Shown piece by piece: positions 8,701 to 17,710 of a stretch of 64,000 nucleotides of DNA. Each line of letters starts with the position of its first letter. The stretch's first letter is position 1. The DNA comes from Tritrichomonas musculus (taxonomy: Eukaryota; Parabasalia; Tritrichomonadida; Tritrichomonadidae). The stretch lies in the NCBI GenBank assembly GCA_039105265.1, contig JAPFFF010000020.1:2435001-2499000 (forward strand). Reading direction: 5' to 3'. The position numbers were made by a program, and so were the translations under genes. Below the pieces are notes generated by a model. It had not been told where the DNA came from. It did not search any database and was given only the letters and a program-made list of their open reading frames with translations.

Positions 8701-11700
8701 GCTAGGGAGATAGAGGGTGAGTCAATTCCTACAAAGATAAGTCTACAACCATTAATCGATTGGTGTACTAGTACTGAATCTGATATATCACTGCCAGATG
8801 ACAATAATGAAGCTGTATCATTAAACTCATGTGTTAACATATGTAATACATTCAGAGATACTGTTAAAGGTCCACTAGCATTGTTATCATATAAGATTCA
8901 AGAGGTTGAAAAATATCAGTCCAGTAGTACTGAGGCTACTAATGAATTCGATACAGTTGACGGTTACCCATCATATTATGTTAAACACCAAGACTTAACT
9001 GTATATGAGCCAACTTCAACTGATTCAGTCCAAGATCCCGTAGTGATTATGAAGATAACACTGCCATCGGTGCTCAAAAATAAGTTGCTAGCATGTACAA
9101 CAAAAACCGAACTATTCAAGATACATATGCGTAATCTATTAATCATGGATTGGTTGGGTAATATATTAAACGATTTTACGATATCGGTTGTTAATGGTAA
9201 GTTCATATGTCCAGAGTTGACTCATAATAAGGCTAGAGACTGCTACACATACTCAACTCGTGAACGCGATGATCCAGAGATTATGTTTGATAAAGATCTC
9301 GATATTGAACCATACTCATGGTATCTCAGAGGTGATATGACTATTCATAACTTACTCAACGACGATTCATTGGTGGCTCGTAAGCCAGTTATTAAGTGTG
9401 ATGTTATAGATGCAGAGAATGCACTCCGATTGCAGAAATCAGATGTATACTATTTCTATCGACCAACAATGATTACTTATGATGAACATGTTAAGTACGC
9501 AGATACATTTGGCACTGAAACATTGGAATATGAATGCGAGTGCTATAAGATGATATATAAGATACCAGATACATATCAAATACCTAACAATTTGACATTC
9601 AAGTTTAAGGAATACTGTTTTGGTAATAGTTGGTCGATGACATGGGATGGCAATAACTGGATCGGTGATGATATTCAAGGTAGATTTCAGAGTAAGATTA
9701 TCAGTAAATGTAAGACCCGTGATATACCAGACAACTATGGTTCAACTGGATGTATGGTAGCTGTTAAACGAGATACACTGAATAGTAGAGTAGTTCCAGA
9801 GAATAAGGCACATGGTTTGGCATATTCATTAATGAATGAATGTTCAACAAATGGTAAGTATGAAACATTGATCCAATTTCGAGATGGCAGAGTGGTTAAA
9901 GGTTCTGAGTATAACCTACATGTAGGCTATTCATTTATACTCAATGGTGCTACACTGGATGGATACGATTTGGTGGCAATGAGTTGTACATATGACAACT
10001 ATTCAACATCTACATTAAAGGTCAGCGATATAGAACTGTTGTACCTCGATTTGACTCTACCAGGCCAAGAATTAGTTAATCGATTATCATTTACTGTTAA
10101 GGATGTACATCGTAACGGTGACACTTATAATAGAGGTTATGTAGACCTGATTGGTGCCTTGGACACAGTTGATAGAGTTGGATATATCTGGAGTAAGCGA
10201 TCAAAGAATGATTCCGGTCGTGATATCACTTTATATCTACGTCATGACTATACAGATCCAATTGATGAAGTCAACTGGGATCCATCAACGAATGCATTCG
10301 AATACATCATCAAACAACAGTTCTACGAAGTCAGTCCAAATCCAAATGCTGCAACAACATTGTATACTGATTTCAACATTACGTCATCAAAGATTATCAC
10401 AGCTGACAACATCACAACAATGCGATCTGATTTGAACTTAGTAACTAACAATGTGGATGTAGTAACATATGATGTCAAGGAGGTTAAATCCAAGGTCGAC
10501 GCATTAGGTTCCGAGATGACAGAACAACAGGCTAAGACTAAGTATTTAGAGAAAGAGGTCGATAAGATAGATATGAAGGCTAATGTTGGTATCGCATTAG
10601 GTGTAGCTGGATGTGTACTAGGTGCTACCGGTATTGGAGTCGCTGGTAAGGCATTATCATTTGCAACTAAGGGTGTTGAAGCTGCTGTTAAAGCTGGTGG
10701 CAGAGAATTAGTGAATACTGTTACTAAGGTTACTGATGTCGGTGCTGATGTTGTTGAAGACATGGCTGGTAAGTTAGTTGACGAATTGCCTGATATTGGT
10801 GCTGACATATTCTTCGGCGACATGGTGGATGTACGACACGTAGCAGGTCTGAGGACGAAGTCCGTACCGGTTGGGAGAGCCAGGTCAACACCAGTGATGT
10901 TATCTGTCAAAGATAAACTGAATAAGATAATCGAATGGTGTGATCAAGAGTACATACCTGTTGAAGACATGACATTCACTGATGAACTAGATGATCCATC
11001 TAAAGTTGCTATGACGTTGACATCAACGATGGATATGTGTAAACGATTCCGACATACGATGAAACCGATGATCAAGACACTAGCACAGACAATGCAGTTA
11101 TCTAGAGATGATGTAATTGATATTGTTGGTAAGACTGATGGAGACAAAAATATCCAACTCATTGCTGAAGATATTATCACTGATGGATCGATCAGAGTTA
11201 AACTCATGGTAAGAACAATAAGTGAGTTCAATGATGTTGATTATGATGAACAGTATGTTTCGTTAACGATCACTAATGGAGTCATATCTGAATATATTGG
11301 TACGGATACATTTCCATCAGCTACAATGGATGAGTCTTCAACGCAGATCACTATATTGAATCCACAACATGTTCAAGTCACTGGTATCACGATTAAAGAG
11401 AACACATTGATCAGACACTTGGAGTTCACTACTGATGATATAGCGTATACATGTGATATAGATGCGTTACAGAATAAGATAGATTCATTACATGATCAAC
11501 TTGAACAGAATGAAATGTCATTGGCTATTACACTGAATGAGTTTCCGACAGTAGATGAAGTTAACACAGCGTTGGATACAGTTAAGAATGAATATGATGT
11601 CAAATATCGAAGCAAAAATGATTTGATATATAAAGATGCTGTCGATGTGCCATTTGAAAATGTACAAGATAGTTCGGGATCATGGGAGGTCAAAATAAGA

Positions 11701-12561
11701 TTAACTAGTGGAATTCGCCTTGTTGGAACAATATCAAATAACGATGGTTTTGTAAAAGAGTTTGATTATTTGTTTGAATACAATGGTGTTATTACTCCAG
11801 ATGGAGATGTTAATGTCGATTTTGAAATTGATGGAACAACCTATTACTTAACTTATTATAAAAGCGATAGTAATGGTCTGTGCTTTTACATCGATAACGG
11901 GGCAGACTATTTTGATACCAAATTAATATTAGCGGAAAAAATATTGAATCAAGATAAAATAGCATTGATAAGTGAGATTCCTGAACCTGTTGATTTGACC
12001 AATTATGTTACTATAGATGATCTCGATGGATATGCGTTGAAGAGTGAGTTGGATTCATATGCTAAATCTTATCAAGATCTATCTTATATAGTAGGTGATC
12101 ATGTCGCTAAAATCGTAACAATGACCAATCAGATATCAAATCTACAGCAAGAGAATGAATCATTAAGAGCTAAGTTAGACGCGTTGATGAATAAAATAGC
12201 ACGAATCAAGTACACATTCAGTGTAGCGAATAGTAATAGACTTCGTTATCAATTCGAGAAACAACTTGACGAATATGATGGAACACTCTATTTGACTTAT
12301 AACGAAACCAAAGATAATGTCACCAGTGTTAAAGAAATCAAAATCAATATATCATTCAACGTTAATAATACGCCTACGAATGAATATCAATGTGAACCAA
12401 CTAAGATCTGGTTAAACAATATTGAATTTCCATTAGATGTTAACAGCAATTTCGTGATCAATGCAACAGCTAATTACATATTGATTAACTCGTCATTCTT
12501 TACATCAAATGGTATCTTACTTGAAGATAACACTAAGAATGTAATACATTCATTGGCGTAA
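5710..12561 (+). CDS. Giant fibre-like protein with duplicated module
   Basis: A 2283-residue protein, the largest here. A module of about 240 residues occurs twice, 3.6 kb apart. It begins FEFRDYLFG (about 105) or FKFKEYCFG (about 1297), contains W-DGN-W-G, and ends FYEVKP (about 338) or FYEVSP (about 1538). A Gly/Ala-rich hydrophobic segment follows each copy (about 416-440 and 1624-1650). The C terminus holds YVTIDDLDGYALKSELDSYA (about 2099), the style of phage tail-fibre shafts, and then a coiled coil. Element 2 encodes a 1328-residue relative with one module copy. Role inferred: host attachment or entry fibre. The first ATG in frame, at 5710, is used. Confidence 0.65.
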   Translation: MITPLSAQTLCLRDRGYDISVRNGKLMITRNGEINDVEINCLYTKSEVDEQIRRIESNPANSYFELKESDQLYLYKPSSISQSDKYYEMTWNIDSNYNIPLQTNFEFRDYLFGHTWSLIWDGNSWTGNNVVNRSIAKQSTTTNNNGSPALVVQHTDYISKWLRCEVELNDSNVNYATTLSSYVNNWRVAYKDGAIIELNESNSVVKLDSASQYDNLDVQQFSVKVNNISGNNMLYVLADLNINGHITPLKWDLHPISPLSMKYLHTWNDNPVIESFTYVREVTHSKKSICETNSAMQIPEENPTKDIHIYIEKEYFEQKPANADETYNPFDVMIVQQFYEVKPDPRNCTTLTTDNNIYSSKIIWADNIMTMRRDLNVVGGTVDVLAYDYSVLHAIINGIQEQLRLQAAYNEYTDSIRKGLAIAGDILNILTGAVKMMSDLSTLSLSGENMKLNTYRTEDFTFPGMGGPNDDYPGGKPPISGQFILDMDTSAAGQVLKRFIPTDTEIPAATSSLTATDLVLNALNSLTQIGTTTTTLIAGGLTLNRIPEMIQGVQTISQSIHTITDSVRELRRRWRERSNNTIVDHSIENTDEMDLDDRVETPITRLTHDTTTNASTSNTVFGNYTLESLSNLTNEQLLALNSDNIIVEQIGSNQVGVITITYIHPNGSRELVYIRRCDNVRSIISPEHIRLYSQQRIDTTSKWTYDNRTALEIEQMLPVDRILFENTHTELRFIRNSDADSGVNWTEVRDENNSTVAIIDVSIAVRTSVGTDGISIHKANPAHESNVNINSDGIHIEDSTRELVANEYNVVVVNHEPTPTTDADVIIPGTTITLRDIEQMDWFERHRLTNEIHALRFRPHDPDSAHDNEEYTEVVYSNNVIGVIDRRHLNQVTINDNQITITNPDNSLVLTDHDIQWMRDHDEQQRSSLSGFISNIRNRLEEINMDVEWLLEHPSLTDRYVVCRGSRILVPIVDAVLYIPRAIRGANTCETRSGTQTAREIEGESIPTKISLQPLIDWCTSTESDISLPDDNNEAVSLNSCVNICNTFRDTVKGPLALLSYKIQEVEKYQSSSTEATNEFDTVDGYPSYYVKHQDLTVYEPTSTDSVQDPVVIMKITLPSVLKNKLLACTTKTELFKIHMRNLLIMDWLGNILNDFTISVVNGKFICPELTHNKARDCYTYSTRERDDPEIMFDKDLDIEPYSWYLRGDMTIHNLLNDDSLVARKPVIKCDVIDAENALRLQKSDVYYFYRPTMITYDEHVKYADTFGTETLEYECECYKMIYKIPDTYQIPNNLTFKFKEYCFGNSWSMTWDGNNWIGDDIQGRFQSKIISKCKTRDIPDNYGSTGCMVAVKRDTLNSRVVPENKAHGLAYSLMNECSTNGKYETLIQFRDGRVVKGSEYNLHVGYSFILNGATLDGYDLVAMSCTYDNYSTSTLKVSDIELLYLDLTLPGQELVNRLSFTVKDVHRNGDTYNRGYVDLIGALDTVDRVGYIWSKRSKNDSGRDITLYLRHDYTDPIDEVNWDPSTNAFEYIIKQQFYEVSPNPNAATTLYTDFNITSSKIITADNITTMRSDLNLVTNNVDVVTYDVKEVKSKVDALGSEMTEQQAKTKYLEKEVDKIDMKANVGIALGVAGCVLGATGIGVAGKALSFATKGVEAAVKAGGRELVNTVTKVTDVGADVVEDMAGKLVDELPDIGADIFFGDMVDVRHVAGLRTKSVPVGRARSTPVMLSVKDKLNKIIEWCDQEYIPVEDMTFTDELDDPSKVAMTLTSTMDMCKRFRHTMKPMIKTLAQTMQLSRDDVIDIVGKTDGDKNIQLIAEDIITDGSIRVKLMVRTISEFNDVDYDEQYVSLTITNGVISEYIGTDTFPSATMDESSTQITILNPQHVQVTGITIKENTLIRHLEFTTDDIAYTCDIDALQNKIDSLHDQLEQNEMSLAITLNEFPTVDEVNTALDTVKNEYDVKYRSKNDLIYKDAVDVPFENVQDSSGSWEVKIRLTSGIRLVGTISNNDGFVKEFDYLFEYNGVITPDGDVNVDFEIDGTTYYLTYYKSDSNGLCFYIDNGADYFDTKLILAEKILNQDKIALISEIPEPVDLTNYVTIDDLDGYALKSELDSYAKSYQDLSYIVGDHVAKIVTMTNQISNLQQENESLRAKLDALMNKIARIKYTFSVANSNRLRYQFEKQLDEYDGTLYLTYNETKDNVTSVKEIKINISFNVNNTPTNEYQCEPTKIWLNNIEFPLDVNSNFVINATANYILINSSFFTSNGILLEDNTKNVIHSLA

Positions 12562-12591
12562 CCAAAAATAGATGAATCGTTATTTTTGAAC

Positions 12592-13113
12592 TCAAACGAC
12601 GACGTACTTCAGACATAAGTGATATACATTGACGAGATCATTGAATTCTTTGTTATAGACTTGTTTGAAGTCAGTGACTATCTCACCTGACTCTGTTACA
12701 ATCTTAATAGCATCAATTTTCTGTATCGGAGATACCTTGGCTACACAACATCCGGGGTTATCATCTGTATAGATCTCAACATTACCACCAGTAACTGCCT
12801 TAATGATTAATGCTAAGTCCTGCTGTGGGACAATAATAGTACGCTTACTGATGAGATTACTAATAAGAGCTTTATCTTGGTCTAATAATATTTTTGCATA
12901 GGTCTCCAGAATAAGTGATCTAACATCGTGATCGACGACTAGTTCATCCTGGTGGACTGTTAATTCACGAGTTATAACTATATCCTCCTTACCATCATCA
13001 CGCTTATTGATGAAAATATTGTTGTTAATATTGTTATTAGATTGTGATGCCGATGTAGGTTCGAGTGAAATGTTTGCATTGACGCCTGTGTTGAGATTTC
13101 GTTTCTTAATCAT
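12592..13113 (-). CDS. Conserved small Polinton protein, unknown function
   Basis: A 173-residue protein with an Asn-rich N-terminal linker and a structured C-terminal domain (about 65-173) of alternating hydrophobic and charged residues. It contains VEIYTDDNPGCC. The element 2 protein at 51685 has the same layout, with VELVLNEDIACNSCC at the matching position and a similar C-terminal helix. Both genes converge on the fibre-like gene. Shared position and pattern argue for a conserved component of these elements, perhaps assembling with the fibre. It ends 30 bases from the fibre gene stop. Confidence 0.6.
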   Translation of the reverse strand: MIKKRNLNTGVNANISLEPTSASQSNNNINNNIFINKRDDGKEDIVITRELTVHQDELVVDHDVRSLILETYAKILLDQDKALISNLISKRTIIVPQQDLALIIKAVTGGNVEIYTDDNPGCCVAKVSPIQKIDAIKIVTESGEIVTDFKQVYNKEFNDLVNVYHLCLKYVVV

Positions 13114-13123
13114 TTCATTGTTC

Positions 13124-13132
13124 GAAAAATAA
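13124..13132 (-). promoter_or_regulatory. TTATTTTTC promoter-like box
   Basis: On the minus strand TTATTTTTC ends 10 bases before the ATG at 13113. Confidence 0.4.
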
Positions 13133-13179
13133 GTGTAAATGGATGTTTAATACCCAAAGGGATAGTGATTGTTCTACAA

Positions 13180-13368
13180 TCAATACGAGTTCACATCATC
13201 TTTATATAATATCAATTGTTTAGCGTTGACTCGTTTAGATGAACCATCGCTAGCTGATAGATTCTCCTTACGGTGCGAGGGTGGATGTAGACACTTAGGC
13301 TGTGTTATAGGTGGATTCTTGGTCGTACATTGTTTATAGGACAATACTTGAACACTCTTGCCGGACAT
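13180..13368 (-). CDS. Small basic protein, unknown
   Basis: A 62-residue protein rich in Lys, Ser and Pro, including TKNPPITQPKCLHPPSHRK. No family is recognised. It is kept as a gene because its ATG follows a TTATTTTTA box by 5 bases, in the spacing seen for neighbouring genes, and because it fits the same-strand run between the polymerase gene and the fibre gene. Element 2 has an 80-residue basic protein at 51435 in the matching place, without clear sequence similarity. Confidence 0.5.
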   Translation of the reverse strand: MSGKSVQVLSYKQCTTKNPPITQPKCLHPPSHRKENLSASDGSSKRVNAKQLILYKDDVNSY

Positions 13369-13373
13369 TTATG

Positions 13374-13382
13374 TAAAAATAA
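13374..13382 (-). promoter_or_regulatory. TTATTTTTA promoter-like box
   Basis: On the minus strand this box ends 5 bases before the ATG at 13368. Confidence 0.4.
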
Positions 13383-13390
13383 ATAGATAC

Positions 13391-13864
13391 TTAGTTAAGT
13401 TCAATTGAATCGTTAGCTTCGTCAAATTGATTTCTTAATGCTGCAACTGAGTTCTGACTTTGTTTGAACTCTTTGATAACATCATGTGATTTCTGTTCTA
13501 TAGACAGATATCGCTTTAACTCAGATCGTAAACATAGTTTGTCAATAAAGTAATCATAATAGGTATTATCTTGAAACTGCTTTGGGGTAAGATCAATTGT
13601 CATTATCATTGGATCTCTATAAACAGATCTATATCGAGTCTCTTTAACAGTGATATAAGGAATCTTATCAAAGGTATCAATCAATTGTTTCATATCTATG
13701 GTGGTATTACCAGATCTAACTTGGAGTGGTCTAACACTAATGCCAAACTCATTGGGATATATTTTGCTATCTAGATAGATGATCAATTTGGTCGCACCCT
13801 TGATGTTAAACTTATTCATGATTTCATATGCAAAATTAGTTACAGTAAATGACTTGCTAGACAT
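13391..13864 (-). CDS. Unidentified Polinton protein
   Basis: A 157-residue soluble protein with mixed alpha/beta character and a charged C-terminal helix (about 115-155, KRYLSIEQKSHDVIKEFKQS) that could form a coiled coil. No family is recognised. It ends 22 bases from the next gene's start and lies directly downstream of the polymerase gene, transcribed in the same direction. A TATTTTTA box lies 15 bases upstream of the ATG. Confidence 0.55.
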   Translation of the reverse strand: MSSKSFTVTNFAYEIMNKFNIKGATKLIIYLDSKIYPNEFGISVRPLQVRSGNTTIDMKQLIDTFDKIPYITVKETRYRSVYRDPMIMTIDLTPKQFQDNTYYDYFIDKLCLRSELKRYLSIEQKSHDVIKEFKQSQNSVAALRNQFDEANDSIELN

Positions 13865-13878
13865 AATTTGAAGTGGAA

Positions 13879-13886
13879 TAAAAATA
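13879..13886 (-). promoter_or_regulatory. TATTTTTA promoter-like box
   Basis: On the minus strand this box ends 14 bases before the ATG at 13864. Confidence 0.4.
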
Positions 13887-13896
13887 TTAAATTAAA

Positions 13897-16800
13897 TTAA
13901 AATTGAACTCGCCTATAGAATTGTGGCAATGTAATTTGGTCAAATGTCTTAGTCTTTTTGAAACAATTGGATCCATCAGTAAGGTCAAATGTAATGGATT
14001 CACCATTATACATTCTCTCATATAATTCTTCGACTGTAATACCCATTCGCTTACACTTATTTAGAACACATTGCTTAGGAACACCCTTCATTCTAATATG
14101 ATAACCCTCATTACCAGATTCGTCGACTAATATATCTAGATATGATTTCTTACCAAGGGCTATCAATTTTCGGGAAACAATTCGTCTAATATCGCCAACA
14201 GCTCCAGGGAATGAATCAAAGTCACAGTGGAATTGAGTCATTTGCTTACCGATCAGGTCTCTACCATATTTGACCTTATAGATATCAGCTAATTTAGAAA
14301 CATCAGATTCCTTTAAATGCATGCTATCAGTATCTTGGTAATAGATATCTATATTATTCTGCTCTGCAGTGCTCATAACTTGATTCATTATATGCTTACT
14401 CCATGATAACACAGAGGCTCCGAATTGAGGTAGATTAAAGTGATTATTAATGGGCTTGATTTTTTTTATGAAGCATTTGGATGAATCATGAAACACAACC
14501 TCTTTGATGAAATTGTAATTTCGATAAATGTATGACATAAGCTTATTCTTATTGACAACTTTGATTTCATCTGTCATAGGCTTCAATATAGATTTACCAT
14601 AAACAGAATTCAATAGTAACTTAATGGATTTCTCTAAGGGATTATGCTCAGTCTTATATTTCAATCTTAAATCAAACAATGTCTTAATGAATTCATTAAT
14701 CTTATTATTAAACCCATCATTGTAATAGTATCCTCGGATAAGCTCATACTCAATGTCGTAGAATTCCATTAAGTCTATTAAAGTAATCTTATCAATGTAA
14801 TAATGATTGACAGTATCATTGCAGAATATTTTTGAACCTTTATTATTATGCTTGAATATCTGACCGAACTTATAAGGATTATTAGACTTACATTCTATCT
14901 TAGTAATATTAATTTCAGCAAAGAATGTATCATAAGACATTAACTGATCATGAGTACAATCATTTGGAACTATTTTAGGTGCTCCCTTAGGGATACCATC
15001 CATAATATACATAGCTGATGGATATAAGCTGACTGCATCGAAATCTTGAATTCGGTCAACTATATATTGCTTATCATTATTAGCTGTCATTGTGCGACCT
15101 CCACTGACACATCTTTGGATGAAATTCTGAGGCTTGCCAGATAATTGATAACATCCCTCAAAACAACCGTATATTCTAGCGAAATCATAACCGACAGCAC
15201 TAATTGATATAAATTGGTGGATACCTACCCAAGTCTTACCTGTATTCTTGAACACTTCGGCTAAATCATTATTGAACTTATTCATGCCATCCATTAAGGT
15301 AATACAGTCCTTCATACAATAATAATAAGCATATCTCATTATATCTATTGTATCATTAGATTCATTATAGGCTTTAGCGAACTTAGCATTATTAAGCAAC
15401 TGTCGGCGATCTATTTCTAATTCATCTGAGGATTTCTTATCGGCATTCTCTATAACATATTGATCATAGAATTCATTAAATGGAATCCATTGGCGCTTCA
15501 TATTAGATTCAGTATAGATCTTATAAGCAATGATTTCTTTATGAACCTTCAATTGGAACATATCCGAGAAATCTCTTAATGGAGCCGGAATAAGGGAATA
15601 ACTATTTCTGAATGTCAGATGCTTAACTCGCTTAGTGACCATATTACCTGTCTTTGAATTAAGGACTCTATCATACTTATCCATAACTACCTGTAATAAG
15701 GTACCACTGCGCTGTGTCAACTGAGTCTCCCATCCATCTTCATTAATAAAGAAACAAGCATCATATTTCAGATTGTGGAAATAGGTCAATGAATTTGACT
15801 TGAGTGAATTAAGGAATTTGGATGTAATATCAGATCCTTTAAATGAAACTGCATGCTTATCATCACATAAGCATAATAAATATGGCTTATGAGGGGAAAC
15901 TGTAACATCTGTCTCATAATCCGCATAATATATATGTGACCATTCAGTAATTTTCTTTAGGGTAGCAGACTCAGGCTTACAACATAGATTAGGATCATAG
16001 CTAAGATCAGTGTAATCATTAAGGTGATTATCAAACTCACATGTACCTAGTATTTCTTGCTCACACTGATTGATTTCTCTGAAATAATTATTCTCAAACA
16101 TTGCTCTCATTATTATCATGAAACCTGTACCCTCGGATTTATCTCCATTTTTATTCTTTATCAACATTCGCTCAGCAATGGGAACATCTGAATATTTCTT
16201 ATCAAGCTTAGCTTTATGCTCAATATAATACTTAGTAATTGGTAATTTCTCATTATGATCTATCATATAGTGATCTTTGTATAATAACAATCGTATTACT
16301 CTATCAGCGATGACTTTGCTATTCTTACGAGTATCGATACTAGAATGCTTTTGGTGCTTTATGTCTCTAGTCTCGTCAATCTTATATATCACAAAATGAC
16401 ATTTCATCTCAATCGCAATCTCTAATATTTTCTTATTAGGAATCGATCTGGTCAACATCATAGTGCGCAATTTATGGATTTCTTCATCATTGAATACACC
16501 TGATTGAATACATGCGTATACAAAACAATTGTCTCTGTAATTATTCTTATCAATGCTATTATAAATCTGATATCGGGTCAAATCTAATGAGTCCAACAAA
16601 TTGATATAAGCAAAGAATGCACCATCTGGAGCATCTCTAAAATCATCAAGTGATTCTAATACAATATCTTGACCATCAACTCTCTCTACAAACTCTGACT
16701 TACCTGTGGACTTATTTTTTCTCATACTAATGAATTTGACTTCGAATCTAACTGGTATGTAATCTAAACCAATTAGACCAGGATCGGAATCAGAACTGTA

Positions 16801-17508
16801 TTCTTCGATTGTGATCTCGCCAAGAATGCATTTGATCATGTCTTCGAGATCTGACTCCTTATTTAGATGAAATAGCTTATATTCACCATTCAAATCATAA
16901 CCATACACTAATGGCCGCCATTTGTCGGATTTCATTTGTCGAATATGTCTCAATACCTTAGTGAATGCATATTGGATTTCACTATCATCATTAATATCAA
17001 CTGTAAATGATTCGTGATTATTAGCGGCTATCATCATTCGCTTAACCTCATTCTGAAACTTACCTTTATCTGTAACATTGTCTTTATATCGGCGGCGCTC
17101 CTCTGACTTGGAGGTAGTATAACCGGTATCCATATTCATCAGCGATTCAATGTATAACTTAGTCTCACTTGGAGGTGGAGTAGAATATATTTCACTCATA
17201 TTCATCAATGATCGCTCAAACAGTGCGCTGTCTTTAATAGATTGCTTATATTGCTCTCGATCTCTGTGCTTATTTTTCAATAAGTCTTTATCAGCTGACA
17301 ATCGCTTAAACAATTTATCATCACTGGATTTCTGATTATATTTCTTAACATAGTCTTTGACCTTAACACCTCGGTAATTAATACCTAAATCTTTGATAGA
17401 TTGATTTAATATTGGCTTTAATTTTCGAATCGTAAGTGATCTATATTTCTTAAATCCGGGTAAAGATAAAATCTCGGACTTGGATAATCTACTTAGCAAC
17501 TTGGACAT
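13897..17508 (-). CDS. polB: Protein-primed family B DNA polymerase of element 1
   Basis: A 1203-residue polymerase that replicates the element by protein priming. Proofreading exonuclease motifs are YYADYETDV (about 527-535), YFHNLKYD (about 576-583) and YYCMKDC (about 729-735). Polymerase motifs are FDAVSLYPS (A, about 823-831), LLNSVYGKS (B, about 965-973) and YYQDTDSMH (C, about 1056-1064). The 500-residue N-terminal extension contains DNCFVYAC (Cys about 328) and YKDHYMID (His about 413), an arrangement like OTU cysteine proteases; the element 2 polymerase has the same pair. The extreme N terminus is basic. A TATTTTTA box lies 6 bases before the ATG. Family assignment is firm; the OTU-like reading is inference. 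Confidence 0.95.
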   Translation of the reverse strand: MSKLLSRLSKSEILSLPGFKKYRSLTIRKLKPILNQSIKDLGINYRGVKVKDYVKKYNQKSSDDKLFKRLSADKDLLKNKHRDREQYKQSIKDSALFERSLMNMSEIYSTPPPSETKLYIESLMNMDTGYTTSKSEERRRYKDNVTDKGKFQNEVKRMMIAANNHESFTVDINDDSEIQYAFTKVLRHIRQMKSDKWRPLVYGYDLNGEYKLFHLNKESDLEDMIKCILGEITIEEYSSDSDPGLIGLDYIPVRFEVKFISMRKNKSTGKSEFVERVDGQDIVLESLDDFRDAPDGAFFAYINLLDSLDLTRYQIYNSIDKNNYRDNCFVYACIQSGVFNDEEIHKLRTMMLTRSIPNKKILEIAIEMKCHFVIYKIDETRDIKHQKHSSIDTRKNSKVIADRVIRLLLYKDHYMIDHNEKLPITKYYIEHKAKLDKKYSDVPIAERMLIKNKNGDKSEGTGFMIIMRAMFENNYFREINQCEQEILGTCEFDNHLNDYTDLSYDPNLCCKPESATLKKITEWSHIYYADYETDVTVSPHKPYLLCLCDDKHAVSFKGSDITSKFLNSLKSNSLTYFHNLKYDACFFINEDGWETQLTQRSGTLLQVVMDKYDRVLNSKTGNMVTKRVKHLTFRNSYSLIPAPLRDFSDMFQLKVHKEIIAYKIYTESNMKRQWIPFNEFYDQYVIENADKKSSDELEIDRRQLLNNAKFAKAYNESNDTIDIMRYAYYYCMKDCITLMDGMNKFNNDLAEVFKNTGKTWVGIHQFISISAVGYDFARIYGCFEGCYQLSGKPQNFIQRCVSGGRTMTANNDKQYIVDRIQDFDAVSLYPSAMYIMDGIPKGAPKIVPNDCTHDQLMSYDTFFAEINITKIECKSNNPYKFGQIFKHNNKGSKIFCNDTVNHYYIDKITLIDLMEFYDIEYELIRGYYYNDGFNNKINEFIKTLFDLRLKYKTEHNPLEKSIKLLLNSVYGKSILKPMTDEIKVVNKNKLMSYIYRNYNFIKEVVFHDSSKCFIKKIKPINNHFNLPQFGASVLSWSKHIMNQVMSTAEQNNIDIYYQDTDSMHLKESDVSKLADIYKVKYGRDLIGKQMTQFHCDFDSFPGAVGDIRRIVSRKLIALGKKSYLDILVDESGNEGYHIRMKGVPKQCVLNKCKRMGITVEELYERMYNGESITFDLTDGSNCFKKTKTFDQITLPQFYRRVQF

Positions 17509-17513
17509 TTATG

Positions 17514-17521
17514 TAAAAATA
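17514..17521 (-). promoter_or_regulatory. TATTTTTA promoter-like box of the polymerase gene
   Basis: On the minus strand this box ends 5 bases before the polymerase ATG at 17508. Confidence 0.4.
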
Positions 17522-17552
17522 AAAATAATTATTTTAGCTTGACAAGAATTGT

Positions 17553-17657
17553 TTAGTTATATATTTTTGTCATCAAGAACAACTGAATCATCTGAATTAA
17601 TGTAAAATGGATTGCTAACATTATGAGTAAACATAGTTCTATATCTCGGTAACTCAT
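17553..17657 (-). CDS. Possible 34-residue membrane peptide
   Basis: A short frame in the 200-base gap between the polymerase gene and the gene at 17711. It reads MSYRDIELCLLIMLAIHF, continues hydrophobic, and could form one membrane helix. A TTATTTTTG box lies about 7 bases before its ATG, the spacing seen at other genes of this element, which is the only real support. It could equally be chance in a promoter-rich gap. Confidence 0.25.
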   Translation of the reverse strand: MSYRDIELCLLIMLAIHFTLIQMIQLFLMTKIYN

Positions 17658-17710
17658 TTAAATCAAAAATAAATATCTGAAAACATTGGGATACAAAAAT
17701 AATCATTCAT

